IMG/VR virus record: IMGVR_UViG_3300009034_000211
Coordinates: 1-23,680 of that record
Direction: 5' to 3' (one strand)
DNA: 23,680 bases
DNA from: a virus
The position numbers were made by a program, and so were the translations under genes. This document shows, piece after piece, positions 14,581-21,315 of the stretch. Below the pieces are notes generated by a model that worked only from the letters and a program-made list of their open reading frames with translations, ran no database searches and was not told the origin of the DNA. Position 1 is the first letter of the stretch. Each line of letters starts with the position of its first letter.

Positions 14581-15453
14581 GTGGAAGACTCGGAAACCAA
14601 AAATAACGGACTACGAAAAGTTCCTCTGATCGATCAGGGTCCGCACCTGCCCATTAGTATGATCGATACCAGTGGTAAATATCACAAAGATATTTTGGTG
14701 CGGGCGTGGAAATTGAGAGAGGAACGCGAACTTGGCACGCTGGTAAAACATCAGCAGAGCGCCAGATTCGGGCAGTACGTAGCGATCGTCCTCGCGCATA
14801 TGTGCACACAGTTGGGTCACCATGATTTCGGATCCAAAGTGGTAAAGGACAAGATCGTCAACAAGAAACTTCTTTCGGAGAGACTGGCGATTGTCAACGA
14901 TATGTACATGGGCGACGTGCTGTTCGCTTACCTATGGCTTCGCGTTCAGTCCATGGGTACGGAATTACCGATCCAACTGAGCTGTCCCCGCTGTCGCGAG
15001 AAAATCCCCTTCAAAGCGGACCTCGATAGCTTGGAAGTTAGATCCGTTGATAGAGTTGAGGACTCGGAATGGCGTTACAAGCTTGCAACCCCGATCGAGA
15101 TCCGGAATCAAGAGATAGTAGATCTCCTAATCAGGCCGCCTCGCTGGTCTGCGTTGAAGAGTGCTGGCAGTGACGGTGGTAACTTCGGCGAGTTGAAGGC
15201 ATCTATGATCCATAGTTCGGTCTACGCAGCCGGTGATATGGAGCCATTGCCGTTAGCCCCGCACGAATTCGATGAGCTAACGAAGTTGGATTTCGAGACG
15301 TTGACCGCAGATATCGATGCCCAGTCGGTGGGTCCGGATCTAATGGTGGAACTGGATTGTTCTGCTTGCAGTAGGCAAATACGAACTTCCATAGAATGGG
15401 CATCAGAAGATTTTTTCGGAGTGTCCTCCCGATCGACAGCGATGCGATCTTAA
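14581..15453 (+). CDS. Tail assembly protein with two CxxC motifs (gp26/eCIS-type), 0-frame product
   Basis: A 290-residue protein starting with GTG at 14581, with GGAGGTGA (14570-14577) upstream. The features are those of the T4 gp26-related family found in phages and contractile injection systems: a helical N-terminal half (AWKLREERELGTLVKHQQ), a first cysteine pair C135-x-x-C138 in LSCPRCREKIPF, a second pair C260-x-x-C263 in LDCSACSRQIRTS, and a closing EDFFG. The four cysteines probably form a zinc ribbon. The gene stands directly before the tape measure, the usual site of tail assembly chaperones. Near its end a -1 frameshift signal (15411-15460) would switch part of the ribosomes into the small frame downstream, giving a 341-residue longer form. 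Confidence 0.75.
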   Translation: MEDSETKNNGLRKVPLIDQGPHLPISMIDTSGKYHKDILVRAWKLREERELGTLVKHQQSARFGQYVAIVLAHMCTQLGHHDFGSKVVKDKIVNKKLLSERLAIVNDMYMGDVLFAYLWLRVQSMGTELPIQLSCPRCREKIPFKADLDSLEVRSVDRVEDSEWRYKLATPIEIRNQEIVDLLIRPPRWSALKSAGSDGGNFGELKASMIHSSVYAAGDMEPLPLAPHEFDELTKLDFETLTADIDAQSVGPDLMVELDCSACSRQIRTSIEWASEDFFGVSSRSTAMRS

Positions 15454-15605
15454 GGGAGGAAGCTTTCTTATTGACATACGGGATGAAAGGCGGGCTCACC
15501 TGGAGCGAGGTCGAGGATCTGACTTGGAGTGATCGGTCATGGCTTATGAAGCGATTGGTCAAACAGTACGAGAAGGAGAGGGCAGCAATTAAACCCAAGA
15601 GGTGA
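15396..15605 (+). CDS. Small tail assembly domain, probably expressed by -1 frameshifting
   Basis: An open frame from about 15375 to 15605, overlapping the end of the zinc-ribbon gene in the -1 frame. It has an ATG at 15396 but no Shine-Dalgarno, so separate translation looks poor. Through the frameshift at 15411-15417 the upstream protein would gain 62 residues beginning RSVLPIDSDAILREEAFLLT and ending KERAAIKPKR. The core (EEAFLLTYGMKGGLTWSEVE, DLTWSDRSWLMKRLV) resembles the small helical proteins that follow gp26-like genes in phages and contractile injection systems (DUF6760 type), with a tryptophan motif then a D/E-R-x-W helix. It ends 6 bases before the tape measure gene, as expected for the second part of a tail assembly chaperone pair. 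Confidence 0.75.
   Translation: MGIRRFFRSVLPIDSDAILREEAFLLTYGMKGGLTWSEVEDLTWSDRSWLMKRLVKQYEKERAAIKPKR
15411..15460 (+). promoter_or_regulatory. -1 programmed ribosomal frameshift signal
   Basis: The heptamer T TTT TTC (15411-15417) is in exact X-XXY-YYZ phase with the 14581 frame, reading GAT TTT TTC GGA. After a 6-base spacer, TCCTCCCGATCG (15424-15435) pairs with CGATC (15445-15449) and GGGAGGA (15454-15460), giving a 12-bp stem with a 9-nt loop and a TTAA bulge. A -1 slip enters the frame that encodes the next small ORF, to 15605. Confidence 0.8.
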
Positions 15606-15611
15606 TGACGG

Positions 15612-17693
15612 ATGGCTTTCGAACGCCTTGGTCTCGGTGGAATTCTTACGTTCGACGAGAAACCTGCCGTTGGTGGCTTGAAGAAAGCCCAAGGTTCATT
15701 TAACCGCTTCGTGGAGTCGAGCGATAAAGTCCAACCAGCGATGCGGCGGACCGGAAACGCGTTCAGCAGTTTTGGAAAGCTTTTGCCGACGTTGGGTATA
15801 GCTGCGGTAGTAACCGGCATAGCAGCTGCGTTCAAGAAGATGATAACGTCCGCTGGGGAGTTGGAAACCGGCATGGCGCGGATCAGCACCTTGCTGGATG
15901 TCGTGCCTGGTCAGATGCAGATGATGACGAAGGATATTCTCCGCTTGTCCGACAAATACGGCATGGCGACGAAGGATATGACCGATGCGACGTTTCAGGC
16001 GATATCCGCAGGTGTGAAGCAGGAAGAGTCACTGGGTTTCATGGAAGTTGCGTCGAAAGCCGCTGTAGGAGGCTACACTGATGTGAAGACGGCTATATCC
16101 GGACTCACCACGGTCATGAATGTCTGGGGTTTGAAGACGGCACCAGAAGCATTGCGCGTTGCTGATTCAATAAACATCGCAAATAAAAAGGGCGTAACCA
16201 CATTCGAAGAGGTCTCGCGTTCCGTGGGGCGCGCAGCAGCCGTTGCCAAGGGAGCTGGACTGAGTTATGACGAACTGCTCTCCACGATCGTGGCTGTTAC
16301 CAAGGGTGGCGTTGTCACGGCAGAAACCATGAGTGGGCTCAAGGCAGTGCTTGCGGGAATAGCTCATCCGACAAAAGCTGCTGAGGAGGTGATCGGGGAT
16401 CTTGAAAAAGATTTTAGCACAGCCGCTGTCCAGACGAAGGGCTGGGCGAAGTTCCTCGCTGATCTGGTAGAAATAACCAAAGGCGACAAAGTAGCTATCG
16501 ATAAATTATTTGGTTCAGTGGAAGCGGGGAACACGATTCTCAACCTGGTTAGCCAGGAAGGTTTCGCTAATTTTACGGAGGCCATGGAAGGAATGCGGCA
16601 GGGCGCGGGAGCCACAGAAGAAGCGTTCCGAAAAGCGTCAGAGACCTCGACGCATCAGTGGAAGAGGATGACCACTTCGGTCGCGAATTTGGGCAAGCAG
16701 CTAGGTCTGCGGTTGCTGAAATCTTTTGATGGCACCTTCGATGATCTCGCGGGCAGTATCTCAAACTTCCGTCAGGCTTTGGATGAGGTCTTGGATGTGG
16801 ACTGGAGCGATGCGGAGCAAGCGCAACGAAGGGTTACGGAACTGACCAAGAAGTACGGTAAAGACACGGTGAGAGTTGCGCAATGGGTATCAGGAGCGAT
16901 CGACATTATTAAAGCGGCGTGGACAGCATTGAAGACTGTAGTCGGGACGGTGTTTGCATTTCTGGACGCTACGATAGGCGAGTACTTCAGGGGATTCATG
17001 GATTACTTTGCGCCGTTGAGATCGGCTATTGAGACTTTGGTTAACACGCTTGGTCAACTATTCGAGACGCTTTTTGGCTGGCTTGGTCCCGCGACCAAAT
17101 CAGCAACCGGTGAGTCGATGAGTTATTTCAGAGCTTTTGGTTCAATGGTAGCAAAAATGCTGACAACTATAATCAAGGGTTTGGCCTTCGTCTTTGAACT
17201 TCTGCGCACTGCGATGGAAGAGTGGCGCAGTTCTTTCGAGAGGGGAATTGCCTCGGCTCATGCAACGGGGGCTAAAGGCCTAGCGGCGCTTGGGATCATT
17301 AGCGAGGAGACTGCAGCCCGTGAGGTAAGAGCGGCGACGTTTGCTGATAGACTTATTAAGGAAAAAAGGCGGAAGGAGCGAGAAGCATTCCATGCAAGGC
17401 TGGAAGAAATCAACAAACTAGGGCAGGCACAGACCGAGGTCGGCGTTGCTCCAGCCAAAGCGGCTACAGAGGCAGCAAGAGCAGCGAAGGAAACCGCCGC
17501 CGCTGTACCGCCTAGACCCAAGTTTAGTATCGACATCCGTAATCGTGTTGACATCGATGGCCGCGAGGTGAGCCAGAGGATGTCCAGACACCAACAAGAA
17601 GTCAAAGAACGCGCTGGTTTCAAGTCCACGCCGTGGCAGCGGAGAATGGTTTTGGAACACGGCGCAATGCCCGCTACGGTGAGAGGTTCCTGA
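15612..17693 (+). CDS. Tail tape measure protein
   Basis: A 693-residue protein that sets tail length and fills the tube before DNA ejection. GAGGTGATG precedes the ATG. Residues about 20-400 have the TP901/PhageMin-tail core: a hydrophobic segment near 55-75 (LLPTLGIAAVVTGIAAAF), then the typical AGELETGMARISTLLD, LRLSDKYGMATKDMTDATFQ, AAVGGYTDVKTAISGLT, and VSRSVGRAAAVAKGAGLSYD. Further hydrophobic stretches lie around 430-530 (WTALKTVVGTVFAFLD, TIIKGLAFVFELLR). The last third is Ala-rich and helical (KAATEAARAAKETAAAVPPR). At about 0.15 nm per residue, the tail would be near 100 nm. Position after the frameshifted chaperone and before the baseplate genes agrees. Confidence 0.93.
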   Translation: MAFERLGLGGILTFDEKPAVGGLKKAQGSFNRFVESSDKVQPAMRRTGNAFSSFGKLLPTLGIAAVVTGIAAAFKKMITSAGELETGMARISTLLDVVPGQMQMMTKDILRLSDKYGMATKDMTDATFQAISAGVKQEESLGFMEVASKAAVGGYTDVKTAISGLTTVMNVWGLKTAPEALRVADSINIANKKGVTTFEEVSRSVGRAAAVAKGAGLSYDELLSTIVAVTKGGVVTAETMSGLKAVLAGIAHPTKAAEEVIGDLEKDFSTAAVQTKGWAKFLADLVEITKGDKVAIDKLFGSVEAGNTILNLVSQEGFANFTEAMEGMRQGAGATEEAFRKASETSTHQWKRMTTSVANLGKQLGLRLLKSFDGTFDDLAGSISNFRQALDEVLDVDWSDAEQAQRRVTELTKKYGKDTVRVAQWVSGAIDIIKAAWTALKTVVGTVFAFLDATIGEYFRGFMDYFAPLRSAIETLVNTLGQLFETLFGWLGPATKSATGESMSYFRAFGSMVAKMLTTIIKGLAFVFELLRTAMEEWRSSFERGIASAHATGAKGLAALGIISEETAAREVRAATFADRLIKEKRRKEREAFHARLEEINKLGQAQTEVGVAPAKAATEAARAAKETAAAVPPRPKFSIDIRNRVDIDGREVSQRMSRHQQEVKERAGFKSTPWQRRMVLEHGAMPATVRGS

Positions 17694-17695
17694 TA

Positions 17696-18139
17696 ATGGC
17701 TGGAAAGCAAGTTTCATGGTTCCTGTACAATCTGGATACCGACGATAAGATCGAGGGACAGTTCCCACCCGAGGACACGACTCAGGAGCTGAGCGCGGCC
17801 TACGCAGCGGAAAGCCCACTGAATCGCCAGCACCCGATCACGCAGTTCCTGCACGGCAATGCGGAGACAGTTAGCTTTCGTGGCAGGCTCTACGCAGAGG
17901 TCATAACCGACGATCTGACCAAACCACTTAGGTTACTTCAATCCTGGACAAAGCGAGATCCCGATCTGTTCCGCCCACCGATTCTGCATTTCTGGGTTGG
18001 GGACTCTACCTTGAAAGTGGACCAGTGTCTTCTCGAAGCACTATCAGACATTTCCTATGCTAGCTTCCGCAGTGATGGAAGCCCTAGGGATATTAGCTTC
18101 ACCGTGCATCTCCGCGAATATGTACGTTCTCTCTTCTAG
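17696..18139 (+). CDS. Baseplate/tube protein (CIS-tube, XkdP/gp53-like N-domain)
   Basis: A 147-residue protein. I choose the ATG at 17696, two bases after the tape measure stop, with GAGAGG upstream; the longer frame from 17633 overlaps the tape measure. Residues 9-30 (FLYNLDTDDKIEGQFPPEDT) and the run ITQFLHGNAETVSFRGRLYA, DDLTKPLRLLQSWTKRDPDL, PPILHFWVGDSTLKVDQCL and ISFTVHLREYVRSLF match the pattern of the tube/LysM-type baseplate proteins of contractile injection systems and PBSX-like phages. In those families a LysM domain often follows in the same protein; here a LysM-like coding region follows in another frame (next entry). The role would be linking the hub to the tube. Confidence 0.68.
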   Translation: MAGKQVSWFLYNLDTDDKIEGQFPPEDTTQELSAAYAAESPLNRQHPITQFLHGNAETVSFRGRLYAEVITDDLTKPLRLLQSWTKRDPDLFRPPILHFWVGDSTLKVDQCLLEALSDISYASFRSDGSPRDISFTVHLREYVRSLF

Positions 18140-18453
18140 TCGAAGCCGGGGGCGAGACCCGGTACCACCGTGCGCGAGATCACGACTACTACGAATGGCT
18201 ATGTCAGCGGGAGTACGACAATCCGCTAATGGGCGTCGTGATCAGAAGCAGACATCCGGATCAGGCGCTGCTTGAGGCTGGTGATGTCGTGAAGCTTCCA
18301 AGCGCTGAAACACTGAGGAAAGAAAGGGCACAGCCCACATCAATTGCACTGAGGACCGCCTATGGTAGAAAGGCTACACCTCAGAGGGATCTGCGTGTTG
18401 AAGCATTCGACAGGCTGAATGTGGAGAGCACTTCGCACGTTGTTCTGGAGTAG
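18120..18453 (+). CDS. LysM / tail-protein-X-like gene with a frame disruption
   Basis: From about 18142 to 18453, one frame encodes ETRYHRARDHDYYEWLCQRE and further residues ending AGDVVKLPSAETLRKER, with the layout of a LysM or tail protein X domain (Y, then D-x-x-x-x-L-C/A, YxxP, AG-x-x-V-x-LP). That frame has no ATG, GTG or TTG until 18229, which would cut the domain in half and has no Shine-Dalgarno. A different frame starts at ATG 18120 (MYVLSSSRSRG), a plausible N-terminus for this family. Skipping one base in the GGGGG run at 18148-18152 would join them into a 110-residue protein. Alternatively, a -1 shift from the upstream gene would fuse the LysM part to the tube protein. Sequencing error, mutation or recoding cannot be told apart here. 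Confidence 0.55.
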
Positions 18454-18458
18454 AAAAG

Positions 18459-19700
18459 ATGGCAGGTGAGGATTTAGCGCCGCATTATAGCTTGGAAGTT
18501 GCGGGCCATGAACTTCGATCCGATATCACCCAGTTCATTCAACGAGTAGAATACGAGAGTGCGGATGGAATTGTCGATACGGCCAGGATTACGGCTTTTA
18601 ATCCGGATTTTTTGCTGTCCAAATCCAAGGTGCTTGCTCCCGGGAATGAGATGGATATTTGGATGGGTTATGGTGGACTCGTTAGCAGAGTTGGGCGTGT
18701 TATTCTCATGACTCCAAGAGTCTCATTTCCTACCGATGGTATACCTATTGTGGAGGTAACCGGCTATACCAAAGACTATCTGATGCAGGAGCAGAAACCC
18801 GATCCAGGTGGGAAAAAACGAATCAAGGAGATCGAAGCGAGACTCAGCCGAGCCAAGAAGTGGGAAGAGAAACTAAGATGGAAGGCCGTGCTCAAACGGG
18901 CACGAGGTACTATTGTTTTCAGAGACACGACGGTCGATAAAGTCGTCGATGAACGATCGTCAGGGTATCAGTTTTATCCAGATATCGACCCCACGCCGTT
19001 CATAAAGGGCGAGATCCAGCAACCTTCAATGATGTCGGACTATCAGCTTGTGCAAGGGCTAGCGAACTTGACAGGTTATCTTTTTTGGGTGGACTACGAC
19101 TACGAAACTGGTTGGACACTACACTTCAGGGATCCTACAGAACCCCTTGGTGTCCAGGATCGTGTATATACTTTTCGATATAATCAAGGTGATAAAACTA
19201 CTCTCCTGAACTTTGTACCCGAGATGGTTTTTCGGGAACACTTTACGAGCATACGGGTTCAAACTGCGAATAGACACCCCGCTGGCCTTCGTTTTGGCTG
19301 GCCCTTGGAAGCGGAAATTCATGAAGAACTTGGTCTCGAAGCGGATCTCCAGCACACCGGCGCAATAGAGGAGATGGAAAAAGCACCAGAAAGCGCCGAG
19401 GCTGTAAAGTTTTTCATCGGCAATTTTAGCTTTACCACAAAAACAAATGTGGTATTCCGAAACAAAAAGGATTTGGAAGTATGGGCGTCCCAGTGGTACC
19501 GGCGAATGCGAGAGCAATTCATAGTCGGCAGCGGAACAGTCATCGGTATGGAGAGTCTGCTTGCAAGACAAGTGCATCGTCTTGAAGGGATGGGGATTCC
19601 CTACGACGGAAAGTACTACTTTTCCAAGGTTCGCCATATCATGGAAACTGAGTCTGGTTATCGTTGCCAGTTTTCGGCCAGAAAGATACTGGAGGGTTAG
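18459..19700 (+). CDS. Baseplate hub protein (late control D / gp27-like)
   Basis: A 413-residue protein with CTGGAG 8 bases before the ATG. The beginning (PHYSLEVAGHELRSDITQFI, YESADGIVDTARITAFNPDF) is the standard opening of the gpD/gp27 hub family: a peptide strand, then a 'DGIVD' type turn and 'F-NPDF'. The strand GNEMDIWMGYGGLVSRVGRV and the later VQGLANLTGYLFWVDYDYE also match. The family forms the central trimeric hub on which the spike sits and which ends the tube. Residues about 115-150 (IKEIEARLSRAKKWEEKLRW) form a charged helical insert not usual in short versions. The gene is followed by the spike gene 5 bases later, the normal D-V order. Good confidence. Confidence 0.85.
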   Translation: MAGEDLAPHYSLEVAGHELRSDITQFIQRVEYESADGIVDTARITAFNPDFLLSKSKVLAPGNEMDIWMGYGGLVSRVGRVILMTPRVSFPTDGIPIVEVTGYTKDYLMQEQKPDPGGKKRIKEIEARLSRAKKWEEKLRWKAVLKRARGTIVFRDTTVDKVVDERSSGYQFYPDIDPTPFIKGEIQQPSMMSDYQLVQGLANLTGYLFWVDYDYETGWTLHFRDPTEPLGVQDRVYTFRYNQGDKTTLLNFVPEMVFREHFTSIRVQTANRHPAGLRFGWPLEAEIHEELGLEADLQHTGAIEEMEKAPESAEAVKFFIGNFSFTTKTNVVFRNKKDLEVWASQWYRRMREQFIVGSGTVIGMESLLARQVHRLEGMGIPYDGKYYFSKVRHIMETESGYRCQFSARKILEG

Positions 19701-19705
19701 TTCGG

Positions 19706-20581
19706 ATGCCGAATGTCATAGAGAAGTACATCGCGAAAGTCATAGCGAACAACGATTCCGAGTTCAGAGGAAGAATTAAGGTCACCTGCGCCGATCTGAC
19801 AGGCGATCCAGAAGCCGTGCTCCCGGGATGGATTGAGCCGCTTCTGGACTGGGGTTGGTTCTACGTTCCAGATGTGGACGAGCATGTGGAGATAGAGGGG
19901 GTGGTCTCTACAGACGACGATGAGGTGCCGGGACAGAGCATGATCATGAACCCGCAGATCACTTGGAGAGGAAAAAGATTTTACCACGAAGCTGAAGAGG
20001 CACCGACTCCTGTACATGATGATTTCAAACAGGAGACTACCTACGGCAAGCGCCGTGGATTCGCCACACCCAATGGTCATATTCTAATGTTCGACGATAC
20101 TGATGGAGCGCAGCAAGTCCGTCTCACCTGGCACGCAAAGGAGGACAACGAGGATAAGTATTCCTATATCGCGTTCGATGCCGATGGATCCGTCGTCATG
20201 CAGAACAAGACTGGCTCGCTAGTCTATATTGACGCGAAGAACGGGGCGATAACGATCGTTGACGAGAACGGGAATCTGATTGCTTCAGATGAAGTAGGAC
20301 TTCGGCTGATCGACAAGCACGGAAATATTATCGACATGAAGCAGGGCGCGATCCAGATTCTGGGACAGAAAGCGGTGACCGTTAGTTGCAAGAACTGCGA
20401 CTTAAAGGCCGGTTCTGTGAACTTGGGCGACGGTGCGGATCAGCCGATAATTCGCGGAACAGAATGGTACGCTTGGGCAGAGACGCATATACACACCTCT
20501 GGCGGTTCTGGTTCGCCGTCTTCTCCTCCGACAGTTACACCACCACCGACCTCATTGAGTACAGTGGTGAAAACGAAATGA
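19706..20581 (+). CDS. Baseplate spike protein (gpV / gp5 OB-fold type)
   Basis: A 291-residue protein. The ATG at 19706 has GGAGGG (19691-19696) upstream; the earlier ATG at 19664 lies within the hub gene. The N-terminal OB-fold domain starts MPNVIEKYIAKVIANND and runs through FRGRIKVTCADLTGD, LPGWIEPLLDWGWFYVPDVD and VEIEGVV, the pattern of phage baseplate assembly protein V and the gp5 N-domain. A stalk-like beta-helix region follows (GSVVMQNKTGSLVYIDAKNG, IIDMKQGAIQILGQKAVTV). The end is the family's typical GTEWYAWAETHIHTSGG then a Ser/Pro-rich tail finishing STVVKTK. The protein trimer forms the membrane-piercing needle. No lysozyme domain as in T4 gp5 is visible. Confidence 0.85.
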   Translation: MPNVIEKYIAKVIANNDSEFRGRIKVTCADLTGDPEAVLPGWIEPLLDWGWFYVPDVDEHVEIEGVVSTDDDEVPGQSMIMNPQITWRGKRFYHEAEEAPTPVHDDFKQETTYGKRRGFATPNGHILMFDDTDGAQQVRLTWHAKEDNEDKYSYIAFDADGSVVMQNKTGSLVYIDAKNGAITIVDENGNLIASDEVGLRLIDKHGNIIDMKQGAIQILGQKAVTVSCKNCDLKAGSVNLGDGADQPIIRGTEWYAWAETHIHTSGGSGSPSSPPTVTPPPTSLSTVVKTK

Positions 20582-20585
20582 GACT

Positions 20586-20912
20586 ATGAGCAAATGCATA
20601 TTCCCAGAGATACCGATTCCGAAGCTGCCTTTCCCCATACCTCCGGGCGTGCCCGCGATTCCGAAGCTACCGCCGCTACCCAAGCTTCCAGATGTGCTGG
20701 TAGTGCCTCCACTGCCTCCGCTGAAACTTCCGTTTCCTGTACCACCAGGTATTCCGGCGATACCAAAGTTGCCCGCACTTCCCCAGCTTCCGGATGTGCT
20801 GGTGGTGCCCCCACTACCGACTTTGAAACTTCCGATCCCGATACCGCCCGGGGTACCGGCTGTGCCCGCGCTGCCCGCATTGCCACTCATTCCACCGTGT
20901 GCGCTGGATTGA
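20586..20912 (+). CDS. Proline-rich repeat protein between spike and gp25 genes
   Basis: A 108-residue protein starting MSKCIFPEIPIPKLPFPIPP, almost entirely Pro, Leu, Val, Ile, Lys and Gly. It is built of a 34-residue unit repeated almost three times (from residues 11, 45 and 79), each carrying KLPFPIPPGVPAIPKLP then LPDVLVVPPLP. There is one Cys near each end (C4, C105). No Shine-Dalgarno is evident, but its ATG lies 5 bases after the spike stop, so coupling is likely. Its place, between gpV and gp25 genes, is where PAAR-type spike tips are often found. I recognise no family; a tip, linker or structural peptide is only a guess. The frame is the only one of three that gives a regular repeat with a hydrophobic, coherent composition. 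Confidence 0.65.
   Translation: MSKCIFPEIPIPKLPFPIPPGVPAIPKLPPLPKLPDVLVVPPLPPLKLPFPVPPGIPAIPKLPALPQLPDVLVVPPLPTLKLPIPIPPGVPAVPALPALPLIPPCALD
20616..20909 (+). repeat. 102-bp tandem repeat coding for proline-rich units
   Basis: Three imperfect units begin at 20616, 20718 and 20820 (the last is 90 bases), with a 34-codon period. The repeated DNA is similar but not identical in third codon positions, so selection has kept the protein sequence while the DNA drifted. This is not a CRISPR array: there are no unique spacers. Confidence 0.8.
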
Positions 20913-20929
20913 GAGAGAGGTGCTGATCA

Positions 20930-21301
20930 ATGGCCAAGGGTCTGAAACTTCCGGTGGGTGTTGACTCGATGGGCGGGGCGGCGATGGTGGAGGGAGAAGA
21001 CGATAACAAGCAGGTTATCATGGCAGCGCTCTCCGACTGCGACAACGACCACGCTTTTCAGCAGGATATCGGGCTCGGCGTGGATATGATATTCGACATC
21101 AGCGATCCCATTTCACGGGCCAGAATCCTGCGGAAAGTTAGATCCATCTTCGACCGCTTTGAAGCGCTGCACCGCTTCCGGCTTCTGACGGATACTCTCC
21201 GCTGGACTACGGACGAAGGCGAACTGACGTTGGAATTCATTTACCACGATATCGAGAGCGATGAGGATCGCCCGTTTGCGCGGACGTTTACGAGCAAGTA
21301 G
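20930..21301 (+). CDS. Baseplate wedge protein (gp25 / gpW-like)
   Basis: A 123-residue protein; GAGAGAGGTG precedes the ATG at 20930. The opening MAKGLKLPVGVDSMGGAAMV and the segment KQVIMAALSDCDNDHAFQQD then IGLGVDMIFDISDP match the gp25-like family, small lysozyme-like wedge subunits that start sheath assembly in contractile tails. In most members the helix reads 'I-x-x-x-L-x-T-x-x-G-E'; here it is adapted to 'IMAALSDCDNDH', as in some phage branches. It lies between the spike region and the J-like gene, the normal W-J order. Good confidence. Confidence 0.82.
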   Translation: MAKGLKLPVGVDSMGGAAMVEGEDDNKQVIMAALSDCDNDHAFQQDIGLGVDMIFDISDPISRARILRKVRSIFDRFEALHRFRLLTDTLRWTTDEGELTLEFIYHDIESDEDRPFARTFTSK

Positions 21302-21315
21302 AAGGAGCTATCCCC

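Noticed and set aside
20552-20890. Gly/Ser/Thr-rich repeat frames on the minus strand, and a Ser/Thr/Ala-rich plus frame at 20594-20926
   Set aside because: They are shadows of the 102-bp proline-codon repeat; the plus frame at 20586 has the best spacing to both neighbours and gives the coherent hydrophobic repeat.
20616-20909. CRISPR-like array
   Set aside because: The units are contiguous, about 102 bp, imperfect and coding, without spacers.
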